Assembly: GCA_947175285.1 (NCBI GenBank)
Contig: CAMWMM010000138.1
Location: 1 to 10,020 of the forward strand
Reading direction: 5' to 3'
Source of the DNA: an uncultured Lachnospiraceae bacterium
Lineage (GTDB): Bacteria > Bacillota_A > Clostridia > Lachnospirales > Lachnospiraceae
Length of the DNA stretch: 10,020 nt
In this document: piece after piece, positions 1 through 6,986 of the stretch
Layout of the letters: each line of letters begins with the position of its first letter
How positions within the stretch are numbered: the stretch's first letter is position 1
Program-made: the position numbers and the translations under genes
The notes under the pieces: generated by a model
The model's input: only the letters and a program-made list of their open reading frames with translations
Databases searched by the model: none
What the model was told of the DNA's origin: nothing

Positions 1-2
1 AT

Positions 3-956
3 TATAATGTACCGGCAATCGAAGCCGCGAAGAAGCTGAAAGATGTTTCCGGGATGGACAGGGTTTTTTTTACAAACAGCGGAGCGGAAGCGATTGAAGG
101 TGCCATTAAGGCGGCGAGAAAATATGCTTATTTGAAAGACGGTACGACAGACCATGAAATCATAGCGATGAACCACTCTTTCCACGGCAGAACGATGGGT
201 GCGCTCTCCGTTACGGGCAATCCGCATTACAGGGAAGCGTTTGAGCCGATGATTGGCAATATCAGATTTGCCGATTTGAATGATTTTGACAGCGTACTCG
301 CCAATGTGAATGAAAAAACGTGTGCTATTTTATTTGAGACAGTACAGGGCGAGGGCGGTATTTATCCGGCAACGGAAGACTTTATGAAAAAGGTCAAAGC
401 GTTGTGTGAAGAAAGGGATATTTTAATGATTCTCGATGAAATCCAGTGCGGCATGGGACGGACGGGGTATATGTACGCGTGGCAGAAGTATGGTATTAAA
501 CCGGATATCATGACGACGGCGAAAGCGCTCGGCTGCGGTGTTCCGGTTGGCGCATTTCTGATGACGGAGAAAGTTGGACAGAATTCTCTTGCGGCAGGCG
601 ACCATGGAACGACTTATGGCGGCAATCCGCTTGCTTGTGCGGCAATCTGCAAAGTGCTGGAACTATATGAAAAAGAGCATGTGCTTGACAATGTAAGGGA
701 AGTCAGTGCGTATCTAGAAGAAAAACTGGACACACTTGTTTCTGCATATGATAAAATTGAAACAAGGCGCGGCGCAGGTCTGATGCAGGGACTTGTATTT
801 CGTGAGCCTGTAGGGGATATTATAAATAAGGCGTTAGAAAAGGGACTTGTTCTGATTAATGCGGGAACGAATATTATTCGTCTGGTACCGTCGCTTATCA
901 TTACCAAACAGCATGTAGATGAGATGATAAGCATTCTGGAGGAATCCCTTGTTTGA
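3..956 (+). CDS. argD: Acetylornithine aminotransferase, 5'-truncated by window edge
   Basis: This is a PLP-dependent class III aminotransferase that interconverts N-acetylornithine and N-acetylglutamate semialdehyde in arginine synthesis, in the cytosol. The frame is open from base 3, upstream of the first ATG at 54 (it reads YNVPAIEAAKKL before that Met), so the true start lies outside the window and roughly 80 N-terminal residues are missing. Counting from the Met at 54, visible family motifs are TNSGAEAIEGAIK (7-19), SFHGRTMGALSVTG (42-55), the cofactor-binding ILDEIQCGMGRTG (126-138), the Schiff-base lysine K157 in TTAKALGCGVPVGA, and GDHGTTYGGNPLACA. The GDHGTTYGGNPLAC and GCGVPVGA signatures favour ArgD over ornithine or GABA aminotransferases, but succinylornithine or related activity cannot be excluded. 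The C-terminus is intact. The next gene begins 18 nt downstream with no terminator between, so co-transcription is likely. Confidence 0.93.
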   Translation, partial: YNVPAIEAAKKLKDVSGMDRVFFTNSGAEAIEGAIKAARKYAYLKDGTTDHEIIAMNHSFHGRTMGALSVTGNPHYREAFEPMIGNIRFADLNDFDSVLANVNEKTCAILFETVQGEGGIYPATEDFMKKVKALCEERDILMILDEIQCGMGRTGYMYAWQKYGIKPDIMTTAKALGCGVPVGAFLMTEKVGQNSLAAGDHGTTYGGNPLACAAICKVLELYEKEHVLDNVREVSAYLEEKLDTLVSAYDKIETRRGAGLMQGLVFREPVGDIINKALEKGLVLINAGTNIIRLVPSLIITKQHVDEMISILEESLV

Positions 957-974
957 AAATAGGAGAAAATAACA

Positions 975-2516
975 GTGACTTTGAGAAAAAGAATAATTAC
1001 CGTTTTATTGATAGCGTGTGCGATTGGCGGCGTTTATGCCGTCAGCAGAAGCGGACTTTTAGTACATCATGCGGAGGAGACGGAAGAGACTGTGGAGCCG
1101 CTTTTTACCCATCGCGAGACATTGTATTTATGGTATACTGACGAAGCGCTGACGGAGTATCTTAACAGCGTAGCGGTTTCGTATAATGATTATCAGCAGG
1201 AAGCGCGTGTGATTCCGGTATACACATCCGGTTCGGAATATTTGGAGACAATCAATCAGGCGTCTTTGCAGACAGAGGAAGTGCCGGATTTATATATTGT
1301 AGGAAACGATTCTCTGGAAAAGGCATACCTTGCAGGACTTGCTTCGGAAATCAGACTGCCGGATACGGTTCCTTCATTGGACACATATTTTCCGGAGTCG
1401 TCTGTTCATGCAGTGACGTATCATGAGAAACAGATTGCTTATCCGCTTTATTTTGAGACAAGCTCGTTTCTTTACAATAAGACATATCTGGAAGACTGGG
1501 CTTATGCGCAGTTAGAGGCGCAGATGGATGAGGAAGCGGCAAATGCGGCGCAGGAGGCATTAGAGAATAACGGACCAGAAGAAAACTCATCGGGCGAAGC
1601 GGAAAGTGAGGCTGCCGTTCCGGATGAAAATATGGTTGCGGCATATGTAGAGGAGATACTTCCTAAGACAATAAGCGATATTCTGTCTTTTGCGGATGAA
1701 TATGATGCACCGGAACAGGTAGAAGCCATTTTTAAATGGGATGTATCCGATATCTTCTATAATTACTTTTTTGTCGGGAATTATATTGATGTAGGCGGCA
1801 GTGCGGGGGATAGAAGTGATTCCATTAATATTTATAATGAAGATGCTATTCGCTGTATGCGGGTTTACCAGAATTTGAATCAGTTCTTTTCCATTGATAC
1901 GGTAGAAATCAGTTATAACGATATTTTACAGGACTTTATTGACGGGAAGATTGTCTATACCGTTGTTACAACGGATGCCTTGGGAAAAATAGAAGAAGCG
2001 AAAGAAAACGGAGAGTTTCAGTATGAATACGGCACTTCTTTGATACCGGATGTGAATGAAGAACTGATATCAAGGTCGCTATCCGTGACGCAGAGCCTTG
2101 TTGTCAACGGATATTCCACGCATAAGGATATGGCGAATGATTTTGCAGTTTATCTATCCTGCCAGAATGCCGGAAATTTCTATGACAGAACGGGAAAAGT
2201 ACCGGCTTGTAAGAATGTGGAATTTGCCAATCCGAATGTAAAGGCATTTATACAGGAATATGAGAAGTCCATACCTAACCCGAAAATGATTGAGACAAGC
2301 AACTACTGGGTAGAGCTGGAAATTGCCTTTGCCAGAATTTGGGAGAGCAATGATACGAATGCCGAGTTAAAGGCATTGTCGGAAAAAATCATGACGCAGA
2401 TAAAGGGAGAAGCCTACACAGAGGAATACATTGATGTTCCGGATGAGAATGCCGTAGAGGAGGAATACTGGGAAGAAGAGCCGGATGGAGAATCTGAGGG
2501 CGGAAATGAAGAGTAA
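975..2516 (+). CDS. Orphan extracellular solute-binding protein (family 1-like)
   Basis: A 513-residue exported protein resembling ABC-transporter substrate-binding proteins of the sugar-binding (family 1) type. It starts with GTG, with AGGAG at 961-965 nine bases upstream. Residues 1-25 are a charged n-region (TLRKR) and a hydrophobic stretch; LIAC at 12-15 fits a lipobox, though the short n/h-region also allows an uncleaved anchor. The family signal is an N-lobe of the usual type: strand LYLWYTDEALTEYLN (50-64), VIPVYTSGSEYLETI (79-93), VPDLYIVGNDSL (103-114), then PLYFETSSFLYNKT (157-170). Two oddities stand out: an Ala/Glu-rich low-complexity insert at about 176-221, and an extremely acidic tail at about 482-513. 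No permease or ATPase gene is adjacent, so the ligand and even a transport role are unknown. It probably shares a transcript with argD. The assignment to the fold is fairly secure, the function is not. Confidence 0.72.
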   Translation: MTLRKRIITVLLIACAIGGVYAVSRSGLLVHHAEETEETVEPLFTHRETLYLWYTDEALTEYLNSVAVSYNDYQQEARVIPVYTSGSEYLETINQASLQTEEVPDLYIVGNDSLEKAYLAGLASEIRLPDTVPSLDTYFPESSVHAVTYHEKQIAYPLYFETSSFLYNKTYLEDWAYAQLEAQMDEEAANAAQEALENNGPEENSSGEAESEAAVPDENMVAAYVEEILPKTISDILSFADEYDAPEQVEAIFKWDVSDIFYNYFFVGNYIDVGGSAGDRSDSINIYNEDAIRCMRVYQNLNQFFSIDTVEISYNDILQDFIDGKIVYTVVTTDALGKIEEAKENGEFQYEYGTSLIPDVNEELISRSLSVTQSLVVNGYSTHKDMANDFAVYLSCQNAGNFYDRTGKVPACKNVEFANPNVKAFIQEYEKSIPNPKMIETSNYWVELEIAFARIWESNDTNAELKALSEKIMTQIKGEAYTEEYIDVPDENAVEEEYWEEEPDGESEGGNEE

Positions 2517-2546
2517 GCGTATATTTACCAATAAAAAGGAGATGAT

Positions 2547-2581
2547 AGTACAAGATGGTTTTAACTGTCTTGTACTTTTTT
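2547..2581 (+). terminator. Hairpin plus T-run, terminator or attenuator ahead of the DMT gene
   Basis: AGTACAAGA (2547-2555) pairs perfectly with TCTTGTACT (2568-2576), with a 12-nt loop, and is followed directly by T residues to 2581. This is the form of an intrinsic terminator, though the 9-bp stem has only three G-C pairs. It lies 30 nt after the solute-binding protein stop and 29 nt before the DMT protein start. No usable promoter is visible between it and that start, so it may act as a partial terminator or attenuator. Confidence 0.6.
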
Positions 2582-2610
2582 GTCAAAAAAAGGAAAGGTT
2601 GGGGTATATT

Positions 2611-3042
2611 ATGTTTGGTTTTTTCATCGCATTGCTATCCGGTGCGCTTATGAGTATTCAGGGGGTATTTAATACGCAGGTGACAAAGTCATCCACTATC
2701 TGGGTGGCAAATGCTTTCGTGCAGTGTACGGCGCTTTTAGTCTGTCTTGGAGCATGGCTTATCACGGATCGTTCTTCTTTCGGGGCGCTCTTTAAAGTCC
2801 AGCCGAAATATATGCTGCTTGGCGGTGCGATTGGCGCCTTCATTACGTATACCGTAATTAAGGCAATGGAGATGTTAGGACCTGCTAAGTCGGTTATGCT
2901 GATTGTGGTTTCACAGCTTATCGTTGCCTATGTGATAGAGTTGTTTGGTTTGTTTGGAGTGGAAAAACAACCTCTGGAAGTCAGGAAGCTGACCGGGATG
3001 GGAATTGCTATTCTGGGAATTATTATTTTTAAGTGGACATAG
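2611..3042 (+). CDS. Small DMT-superfamily membrane protein (YdcZ/DUF606 type)
   Basis: A 143-residue very hydrophobic inner-membrane protein with about five predicted membrane segments (approximately 1-20, 29-51, 66-87, 92-113, 125-141). The size, the opening FGFFIALLSGALMSIQGVFN, the central LGGAIGAFITYTVIKA and the SQLIVAYVIELFG segment match the half-size drug/metabolite transporter family DUF606 (E. coli YdcZ). Members of this family often act as pairs or dimers; the substrate is unknown. The frame stays open upstream to 2485, but I place the start at the ATG at 2611. It gives the usual family length, begins directly with the first helix, and has AGGAAAGG (2591-2598) upstream, although the 12-nt spacing is long. 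An ATG at 2542 would have only one base between it and its AAGGAG. The -35 of the next operon's promoter overlaps the end of this gene. Confidence 0.8.
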   Translation: MFGFFIALLSGALMSIQGVFNTQVTKSSTIWVANAFVQCTALLVCLGAWLITDRSSFGALFKVQPKYMLLGGAIGAFITYTVIKAMEMLGPAKSVMLIVVSQLIVAYVIELFGLFGVEKQPLEVRKLTGMGIAILGIIIFKWT

Positions 3043-3062
3043 GCACAAATTTATTTTACAAT
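3034..3062 (+). promoter_or_regulatory. Predicted sigma-A promoter of the comEA-comEC operon
   Basis: TGGACA (3034-3039) and TACAAT (3057-3062) are separated by exactly 17 bases, each with one mismatch from the consensus. Transcription would begin near 3069, giving a leader of about 70 nt before comEA. The -35 box covers the last codons of the DMT gene (its TAG stop is 3040-3042). It is inferred from sequence only. Confidence 0.6.
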
Positions 3063-3140
3063 AAGGATACGGTGCATGGTGGGGGCATCCTGTCCGCTTT
3101 TTCGGAGTGGAAAATTCTCTGAAAAGGCAGAAAGGAAACT

Positions 3141-3794
3141 ATGCGTATAGGAATAAAAAAACTGTTAAAACGAGGAATATTTCTACTGTTTCCTCTATTT
3201 GTGCTGACAGCTTGTACAAGCAGAAATGATATGGTATTGGATTTGGAAGCACAGGATAATATGAAACAACCTGAGGCGCTGTCAGGCGACACAGGGGAAG
3301 CAGTAGACGAACAGAATCTACCGGAGACGGAAGATTTACCGGAAGATATTTTTGTACATATCTGCGGAGCGGTAGTAAACCCCGGCGTATATATTCTTCC
3401 TACAGGCAGCAGGATATTTGAGGGGATTGAAGCGGCAGGCGGATTCAGCGAGGAAGCCTGTGAAGATTTTGTCAATCTGGCACAAACGCTGCAGGACGGA
3501 CAGCGGATTGTCATACCGACCGTAGAAGAGGCTGAAGCTGCCATGCAGGACAGCACATATCAGGAACAATGGGTACCGGAGGAGTCGCAAAATACGGACG
3601 GACGTGTCAATATTAACACGGCAAGCGAACAGGAGTTGAGCGCCATAAGCGGCATCGGTGCAGGCAAGGCGGCAGCCATTGTACAGTACAGACAGGAAAA
3701 CGGCAGTTTTTCCAGTGTTGAGGATATTATGAAAGTAAGCGGCATTAAAGAAGGAACATATGAGAAAATAAAGGACAAGATTACCATAAACTAG
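3141..3794 (+). CDS. comEA: ComEA-type DNA-binding competence protein, predicted lipoprotein
   Basis: ComEA binds incoming double-stranded DNA outside the membrane and passes it towards the ComEC channel. The 217-residue product has a signal peptide (positive n-region RIGIKKLLKR, hydrophobic core to residue 22) ending in the lipobox LTAC, so Cys25 is probably lipidated. An acidic linker spans about 30-70. An SLBB-like domain follows at about 70-127 (IFVHICGAVVNPGVYILPTG). The C-terminal DNA-binding domain has two helix-hairpin-helix motifs: VNINTASEQELSAISGIGAGKA (156-177, with GIGAGK at 171-176) and MKVSGIKEGTYEKIKD (197-212). The SLBB plus HhH order is that of Gram-positive ComEA. In B. subtilis the protein has an N-terminal transmembrane anchor, so a lipid anchor is a variation. 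AAAGGA at 3131-3136 precedes the ATG by 4 nt. It is first in a likely operon ending with comEC. Confidence 0.92.
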   Translation: MRIGIKKLLKRGIFLLFPLFVLTACTSRNDMVLDLEAQDNMKQPEALSGDTGEAVDEQNLPETEDLPEDIFVHICGAVVNPGVYILPTGSRIFEGIEAAGGFSEEACEDFVNLAQTLQDGQRIVIPTVEEAEAAMQDSTYQEQWVPEESQNTDGRVNINTASEQELSAISGIGAGKAAAIVQYRQENGSFSSVEDIMKVSGIKEGTYEKIKDKITIN

Positions 3795-3810
3795 CTGTAT
3801 GGGGGAAAAA

Positions 3811-4497
3811 ATGGGTAAGAGAGTGTTGGTCGTTGACGACGAAAAATTAATTGTTAAGGGTATTCGCTTCAGCTTGGAGCAGGACGGTATGGAAGTGGAC
3901 TGTGCCTATGACGGTGAGGAAGCGTTGGAATTTGCTAAAAACAATCAGTATGACATGATTTTATTGGATGTGATGCTGCCTAAAATGGACGGTTTTGAGG
4001 TATGTCAGCAGATTCGGGAGTTTTCCAATACGCCTATTGTTATGCTGACTGCAAAAGGTGAGGATATGGACAAGATTCTGGGTCTGGAATATGGCGCGGA
4101 CGACTATATCACCAAGCCTTTTAACATTTTGGAAGTGAAAGCAAGAATTAAGGCAATCATGCGCAGAACAGGGAAAAAGACGGAAGAAAAAACTGCGGTG
4201 CGGATGCTTGAAAACCGCGATATGAAGTTAGACTGCGACAGCAGAAGAGTCTACATAGCGGATGAAGAAGTGAATCTGACGGCAAAAGAATTTGAAGTAT
4301 TAGAGCTGTTAATGAAAAACCCGAATAAAGTATACAGCAGGGAAAAACTGTTGAATATTGTCTGGGGCAGTGATTATCCGGGAGATGTACGTACGGTTGA
4401 TGTACATATTCGTAGATTGCGGGAAAAAATTGAAAAGACACCAAGTGAGCCGGTATATGTGCATACAAAATGGGGAGTAGGTTATTACTTTGCTTAA
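3811..4497 (+). CDS. OmpR/PhoB-family response regulator
   Basis: A 228-residue cytosolic transcription regulator, phosphorylated by the adjacent kinase. The receiver domain (about 4-117) shows the acidic pair D9-D10 in VLVVDDEK, the phospho-acceptor D53 in MILLDVMLPKMDGF, the switch T80 in VMLTA and K102 in DDYITKPF. The winged-helix DNA-binding domain (about 132-228) contains VNLTAKEFEVLELLMKN and ends with the typical TVDVHIRRLREKIE and GVGYYFA. The start at 3811 is chosen because GGGGG (3801-3805) lies five bases upstream and the protein then begins MGKRVLVVDD. An in-frame ATG at 3799 lacks a ribosome site. The gene begins 16 nt after comEA and its end overlaps the kinase gene by 8 nt, so translational coupling is likely. 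Its sequence resembles the WalR/PhoP/MtrA group, but I cannot assign an orthologue. Targets are unknown; the flanking competence genes are candidates. Confidence 0.93.
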   Translation: MGKRVLVVDDEKLIVKGIRFSLEQDGMEVDCAYDGEEALEFAKNNQYDMILLDVMLPKMDGFEVCQQIREFSNTPIVMLTAKGEDMDKILGLEYGADDYITKPFNILEVKARIKAIMRRTGKKTEEKTAVRMLENRDMKLDCDSRRVYIADEEVNLTAKEFEVLELLMKNPNKVYSREKLLNIVWGSDYPGDVRTVDVHIRRLREKIEKTPSEPVYVHTKWGVGYYFA

Positions 4498-5977
4498 ACT
4501 TAAATTTAAGAAACTAGAATATCTGCGCAGCCTGAAAGTGCGTATTTTCTTAATCGTTTTTATTGTCGGGCTGATACCGTGTATTGTTATGCGGTATGCA
4601 ATTGTGCAAAATTATGAACAGCGCGCCGTCAGTGTAAGAACTTCCGATGTACAGGCACAGTTAAAGATTTTCGCAAATCATCTGATTACGTATCGTTATC
4701 TGCAGGACAATTCCTCAGAAGTCATCAATGCGGAGTTAAATCAGTTTTCCAATCTGTACGACGGTCGTGTTTTGATTATCAATGACAATTTAAAAATAAT
4801 AAAGGACACCTATGGACTCAGTGAGGGAAAGACCGTTATTTCAGAGGAAGTAATCCGTTCCATGCGGGGAGAAAATATCAGTCAGTACGATTCGGAAAAC
4901 GGTTACATAGAAATGACCATCCCGATTAGAGATACTTTGGCGGTGGAGACGACAGCAGTAAATCCGGTACAGGAAAAGCCGGCACAGGACAGCAGAGTAA
5001 GAGGCGTTATATTAATCAGTGTGTCAACAGATAATATTGCTGTTACGATGGCGATTTTGAACAGAAAAGCGCTTGTCGTGGAAGTGATAGTAATTATTGC
5101 AGTTTTTATTGTGTCGCTTTTAGTCTCTTATGCGCTCGTCAGACCGTTTGAAAAGATAACGGATGCTTTAAGTAAAGTTAAAGCGGGATATACAAACGAC
5201 CCGATTTCCGTATCGGATTATCTTGAGACAGAACATATCGGAGATGCTTTCAATGAAGTAATGAAGCGGATGAAAGTATTGGATGACTCCAGACAGGAAT
5301 TTGTTTCCAATGTCTCACATGAATTAAAAACACCAATCACTTCAATTAAAGTGCTTGCAGATTCTTTGCGGGGACAGGATGATGTTCCTGTTGAATTGTA
5401 TCGGGAATTTATGGATGATATTGCCACGGAAATTGACAGGGAAAACAATATCATAAATGACCTGCTTGCGCTCATTAAGATGGACAGAACAGCTTCTGAA
5501 CTGAATATTTCCCAAGTCGATATCAATATGTTAGTGGAAATGATTATGAGAAGACTGCGTCCGATTGCCGTGAAGAGAGACATTGAGTTTGTTTTTGAGA
5601 GTATCCGTTCCGTTGTCGCGGAAGTGGATGAAGTGAAAATAACGCTTGTTATGACAAATCTGATAGAGAATGCCATTAAATACAATAAAGAGCATGGATG
5701 GGTCAAGGTAACGCTGGATGCGGATTATCAATATTTTACAGTAGAGGTCGCGGATTCCGGCATCGGTATTCCGGAGGAATCTATAGAGCATATCTATGAG
5801 CGTTTTTACCGGGTGGATAAATCCCATTCCAAAGAAATTGAAGGCACGGGTCTTGGACTTGCAATTACGAGAAGCGCTATTTTGATGCATAGAGGCTCTA
5901 TTAAAGTCGTCAGTGAAGAGGGAGACGGAACAACGTTTACGGTAAAAATTCCGTTGACCTATATTTCGGTTTCTTAA
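4490..5977 (+). CDS. Membrane sensor histidine kinase with HAMP domain
   Basis: A 495-residue two-component sensor, partner of the preceding response regulator. It has one membrane segment at about 18-38 (IFLIVFIVGLIPCIVM), an extracellular sensor region at about 40-192 and a second membrane segment at about 194-216. The sensor includes RVLIINDNLKIIKDTYGL (93-110), typical of the extracytoplasmic PAS-like/single-Cache folds of Gram-positive kinases. A HAMP linker follows at about 216-265, then HisKA with the phospho-accepting H277 in FVSNVSHELKTPITSI, and an ATPase domain. In the last, the N-box is NLIENAIKYN (N394), G1 is DSGIGIPEE (D422) and G2 is GTGLGLA (452-458). All catalytic motifs are intact. 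The start is TTG at 4490, overlapping the regulator gene, with GTAGG (4477-4481) 8 nt upstream. The signal is unknown. A spacer rich in Gln, Pro and Thr (about 150-170) lies within the sensor region. Confidence 0.93.
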   Translation: MLKLKFKKLEYLRSLKVRIFLIVFIVGLIPCIVMRYAIVQNYEQRAVSVRTSDVQAQLKIFANHLITYRYLQDNSSEVINAELNQFSNLYDGRVLIINDNLKIIKDTYGLSEGKTVISEEVIRSMRGENISQYDSENGYIEMTIPIRDTLAVETTAVNPVQEKPAQDSRVRGVILISVSTDNIAVTMAILNRKALVVEVIVIIAVFIVSLLVSYALVRPFEKITDALSKVKAGYTNDPISVSDYLETEHIGDAFNEVMKRMKVLDDSRQEFVSNVSHELKTPITSIKVLADSLRGQDDVPVELYREFMDDIATEIDRENNIINDLLALIKMDRTASELNISQVDINMLVEMIMRRLRPIAVKRDIEFVFESIRSVVAEVDEVKITLVMTNLIENAIKYNKEHGWVKVTLDADYQYFTVEVADSGIGIPEESIEHIYERFYRVDKSHSKEIEGTGLGLAITRSAILMHRGSIKVVSEEGDGTTFTVKIPLTYISVS

Positions 5978-6012
5978 TCAGGCAGATGTGCTGTACCGGA
6001 AAGGAAAAGGGT

Positions 6013-6978
6013 GTGCGGTTTCCTATGAAAAGTTTTTTTTTAAAAACTATAAAAAGATTGCTTTTGCCGGCTTTGCTGGTAACTGTCCTGACAGGATGCG
6101 GGCAGCAGGAGGAAAATACGGCAGGCAAGGCATATAATATTTATTATGTAGATAATGAAGAGACGAAAATTTTTGCAGAGATTTATCAGACAGAAACGAC
6201 AGATGTTCAGAAGCTGTTGGAGGAATTACTGGAAAGACTCTCTGCAAAGCCTGACAGAATACAGTATAAAGCGCCTTTGGCGGAAGGTTTTGAATTACTG
6301 GGATATACTTGGGATGGCGGACAGCTTACCGTTAATTTTGACGAGCATTACAAGGAAATGGATACAATTAAAGAAGTTCTTGTACGTGCAGCCATTGTCA
6401 GAACGCTTTCACAGATTGAAAATGTCAATTACATTTCTTTTACGATACAAAATGAACCGCTTAGGGATAATACCGGTGTAGCAGTCGGAACCATGTCGGC
6501 GGATACTTTTATTGATAATGCCGGAAATGAAATCAACACTTATGAGAAAGTGAATCTTCGCCTTTATTTTGCAAATGAAAACGGTGATAAGTTAATCGAA
6601 GAAAACCAGAGGAATGTTGTGTATAACAGCAATGTTTCACTGGAAAAACTTGTTGTTGAGAAATTGATTGAGGGACCGGCAACATCAGGGCATTATCCGA
6701 CGATTAATCCTGCTGTCCAGATTAACAGCGTAACAGTAAATGACAGAATATGTTATGTAAACTTAAATGAGGCTTTTTTAAGCCAGCCCTATAATGTGAC
6801 AAGCGATGTCACGATTTACTCTCTTGCCAATTCACTGGTGGAACTGCCGAATATCAATAAGGTGCAGATTTCCATCAATGGTACGACCGATATTTTTTAT
6901 AAAGAAACCATTAATTTGACGAATATGTTTGAAAGAAATCTTGATTTAGTGACAAATGCCGCATCTGCGGCGGATTGA
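6013..6978 (+). CDS. Lipoprotein with two GerMN domains
   Basis: A predicted extracellular lipoprotein of 321 residues. The signal peptide has a positive n-region (KSFFLKTIKR), a hydrophobic core and the lipobox LTGC, with Cys29 as lipidation site. Two copies of the GerMN fold follow. The first is at about 42-152 (IYYVDNEE, LLEELLERL, LTVNFDEHYKEM, RTLSQIENVNYISFTI). The second is at about 180-300 (NLRLYFANENGD, LVVEKLIEGP, CYVNLNEAFLSQP, SLANSLVELPNINKVQISIN). GerMN proteins include the sporulation lipoprotein GerM and the actinobacterial LpqB; they act in the envelope, but no catalysis is established. The start is uncertain: GTG 6013 has AAGGA (6001-6005) 7 nt upstream, ATG 6025 and ATG 5986 are also in frame, and all retain the lipobox. 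It lies between the kinase gene and comEC (8-nt gap), which suggests a role accessory to the sensor or to the surface machinery. That is inference. Confidence 0.85.
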   Translation: MRFPMKSFFLKTIKRLLLPALLVTVLTGCGQQEENTAGKAYNIYYVDNEETKIFAEIYQTETTDVQKLLEELLERLSAKPDRIQYKAPLAEGFELLGYTWDGGQLTVNFDEHYKEMDTIKEVLVRAAIVRTLSQIENVNYISFTIQNEPLRDNTGVAVGTMSADTFIDNAGNEINTYEKVNLRLYFANENGDKLIEENQRNVVYNSNVSLEKLVVEKLIEGPATSGHYPTINPAVQINSVTVNDRICYVNLNEAFLSQPYNVTSDVTIYSLANSLVELPNINKVQISINGTTDIFYKETINLTNMFERNLDLVTNAASAAD

Positions 6979-6986
6979 GAGGTAGT

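Noticed and set aside
2485..2610. In-frame N-terminal extension of the DMT protein from ATG 2485 or ATG 2542
   Set aside because: It overlaps the end of the solute-binding protein gene, spans the hairpin and gives a non-membrane sequence not expected in the family; ATG 2542 has its AAGGAG only one base away.
2580..2610. TTGTCA ... TATATT promoter for the DMT gene
   Set aside because: Spacing is 19 bases and the start site would fall after the ATG.
3093..3106. TCCG-CTTTTT-CGGA hairpin ahead of comEA
   Set aside because: Only four pairs and no T-run after it; not a credible terminator.
3056..3556. 166-codon antisense open frame opposite comEA
   Set aside because: Low-complexity Ser/Pro-rich product with no domain signal; shadow of the comEA coding strand.
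3799..3810. Upstream ATG start for the response regulator
   Set aside because: No ribosome site precedes it, whereas the ATG at 3811 has GGGGG five bases upstream and gives the standard N-terminus.
5218..5706. 162-codon antisense open frame within the kinase gene
   Set aside because: It is opposite the conserved HisKA/ATPase coding sequence, has no recognisable domain, and is explained by codon bias of the real gene.
6975..6986. TTG start for comEC overlapping the previous stop
   Set aside because: Possible by coupling, but the ATG at 6987 with GAGAGG four bases upstream is the better start.
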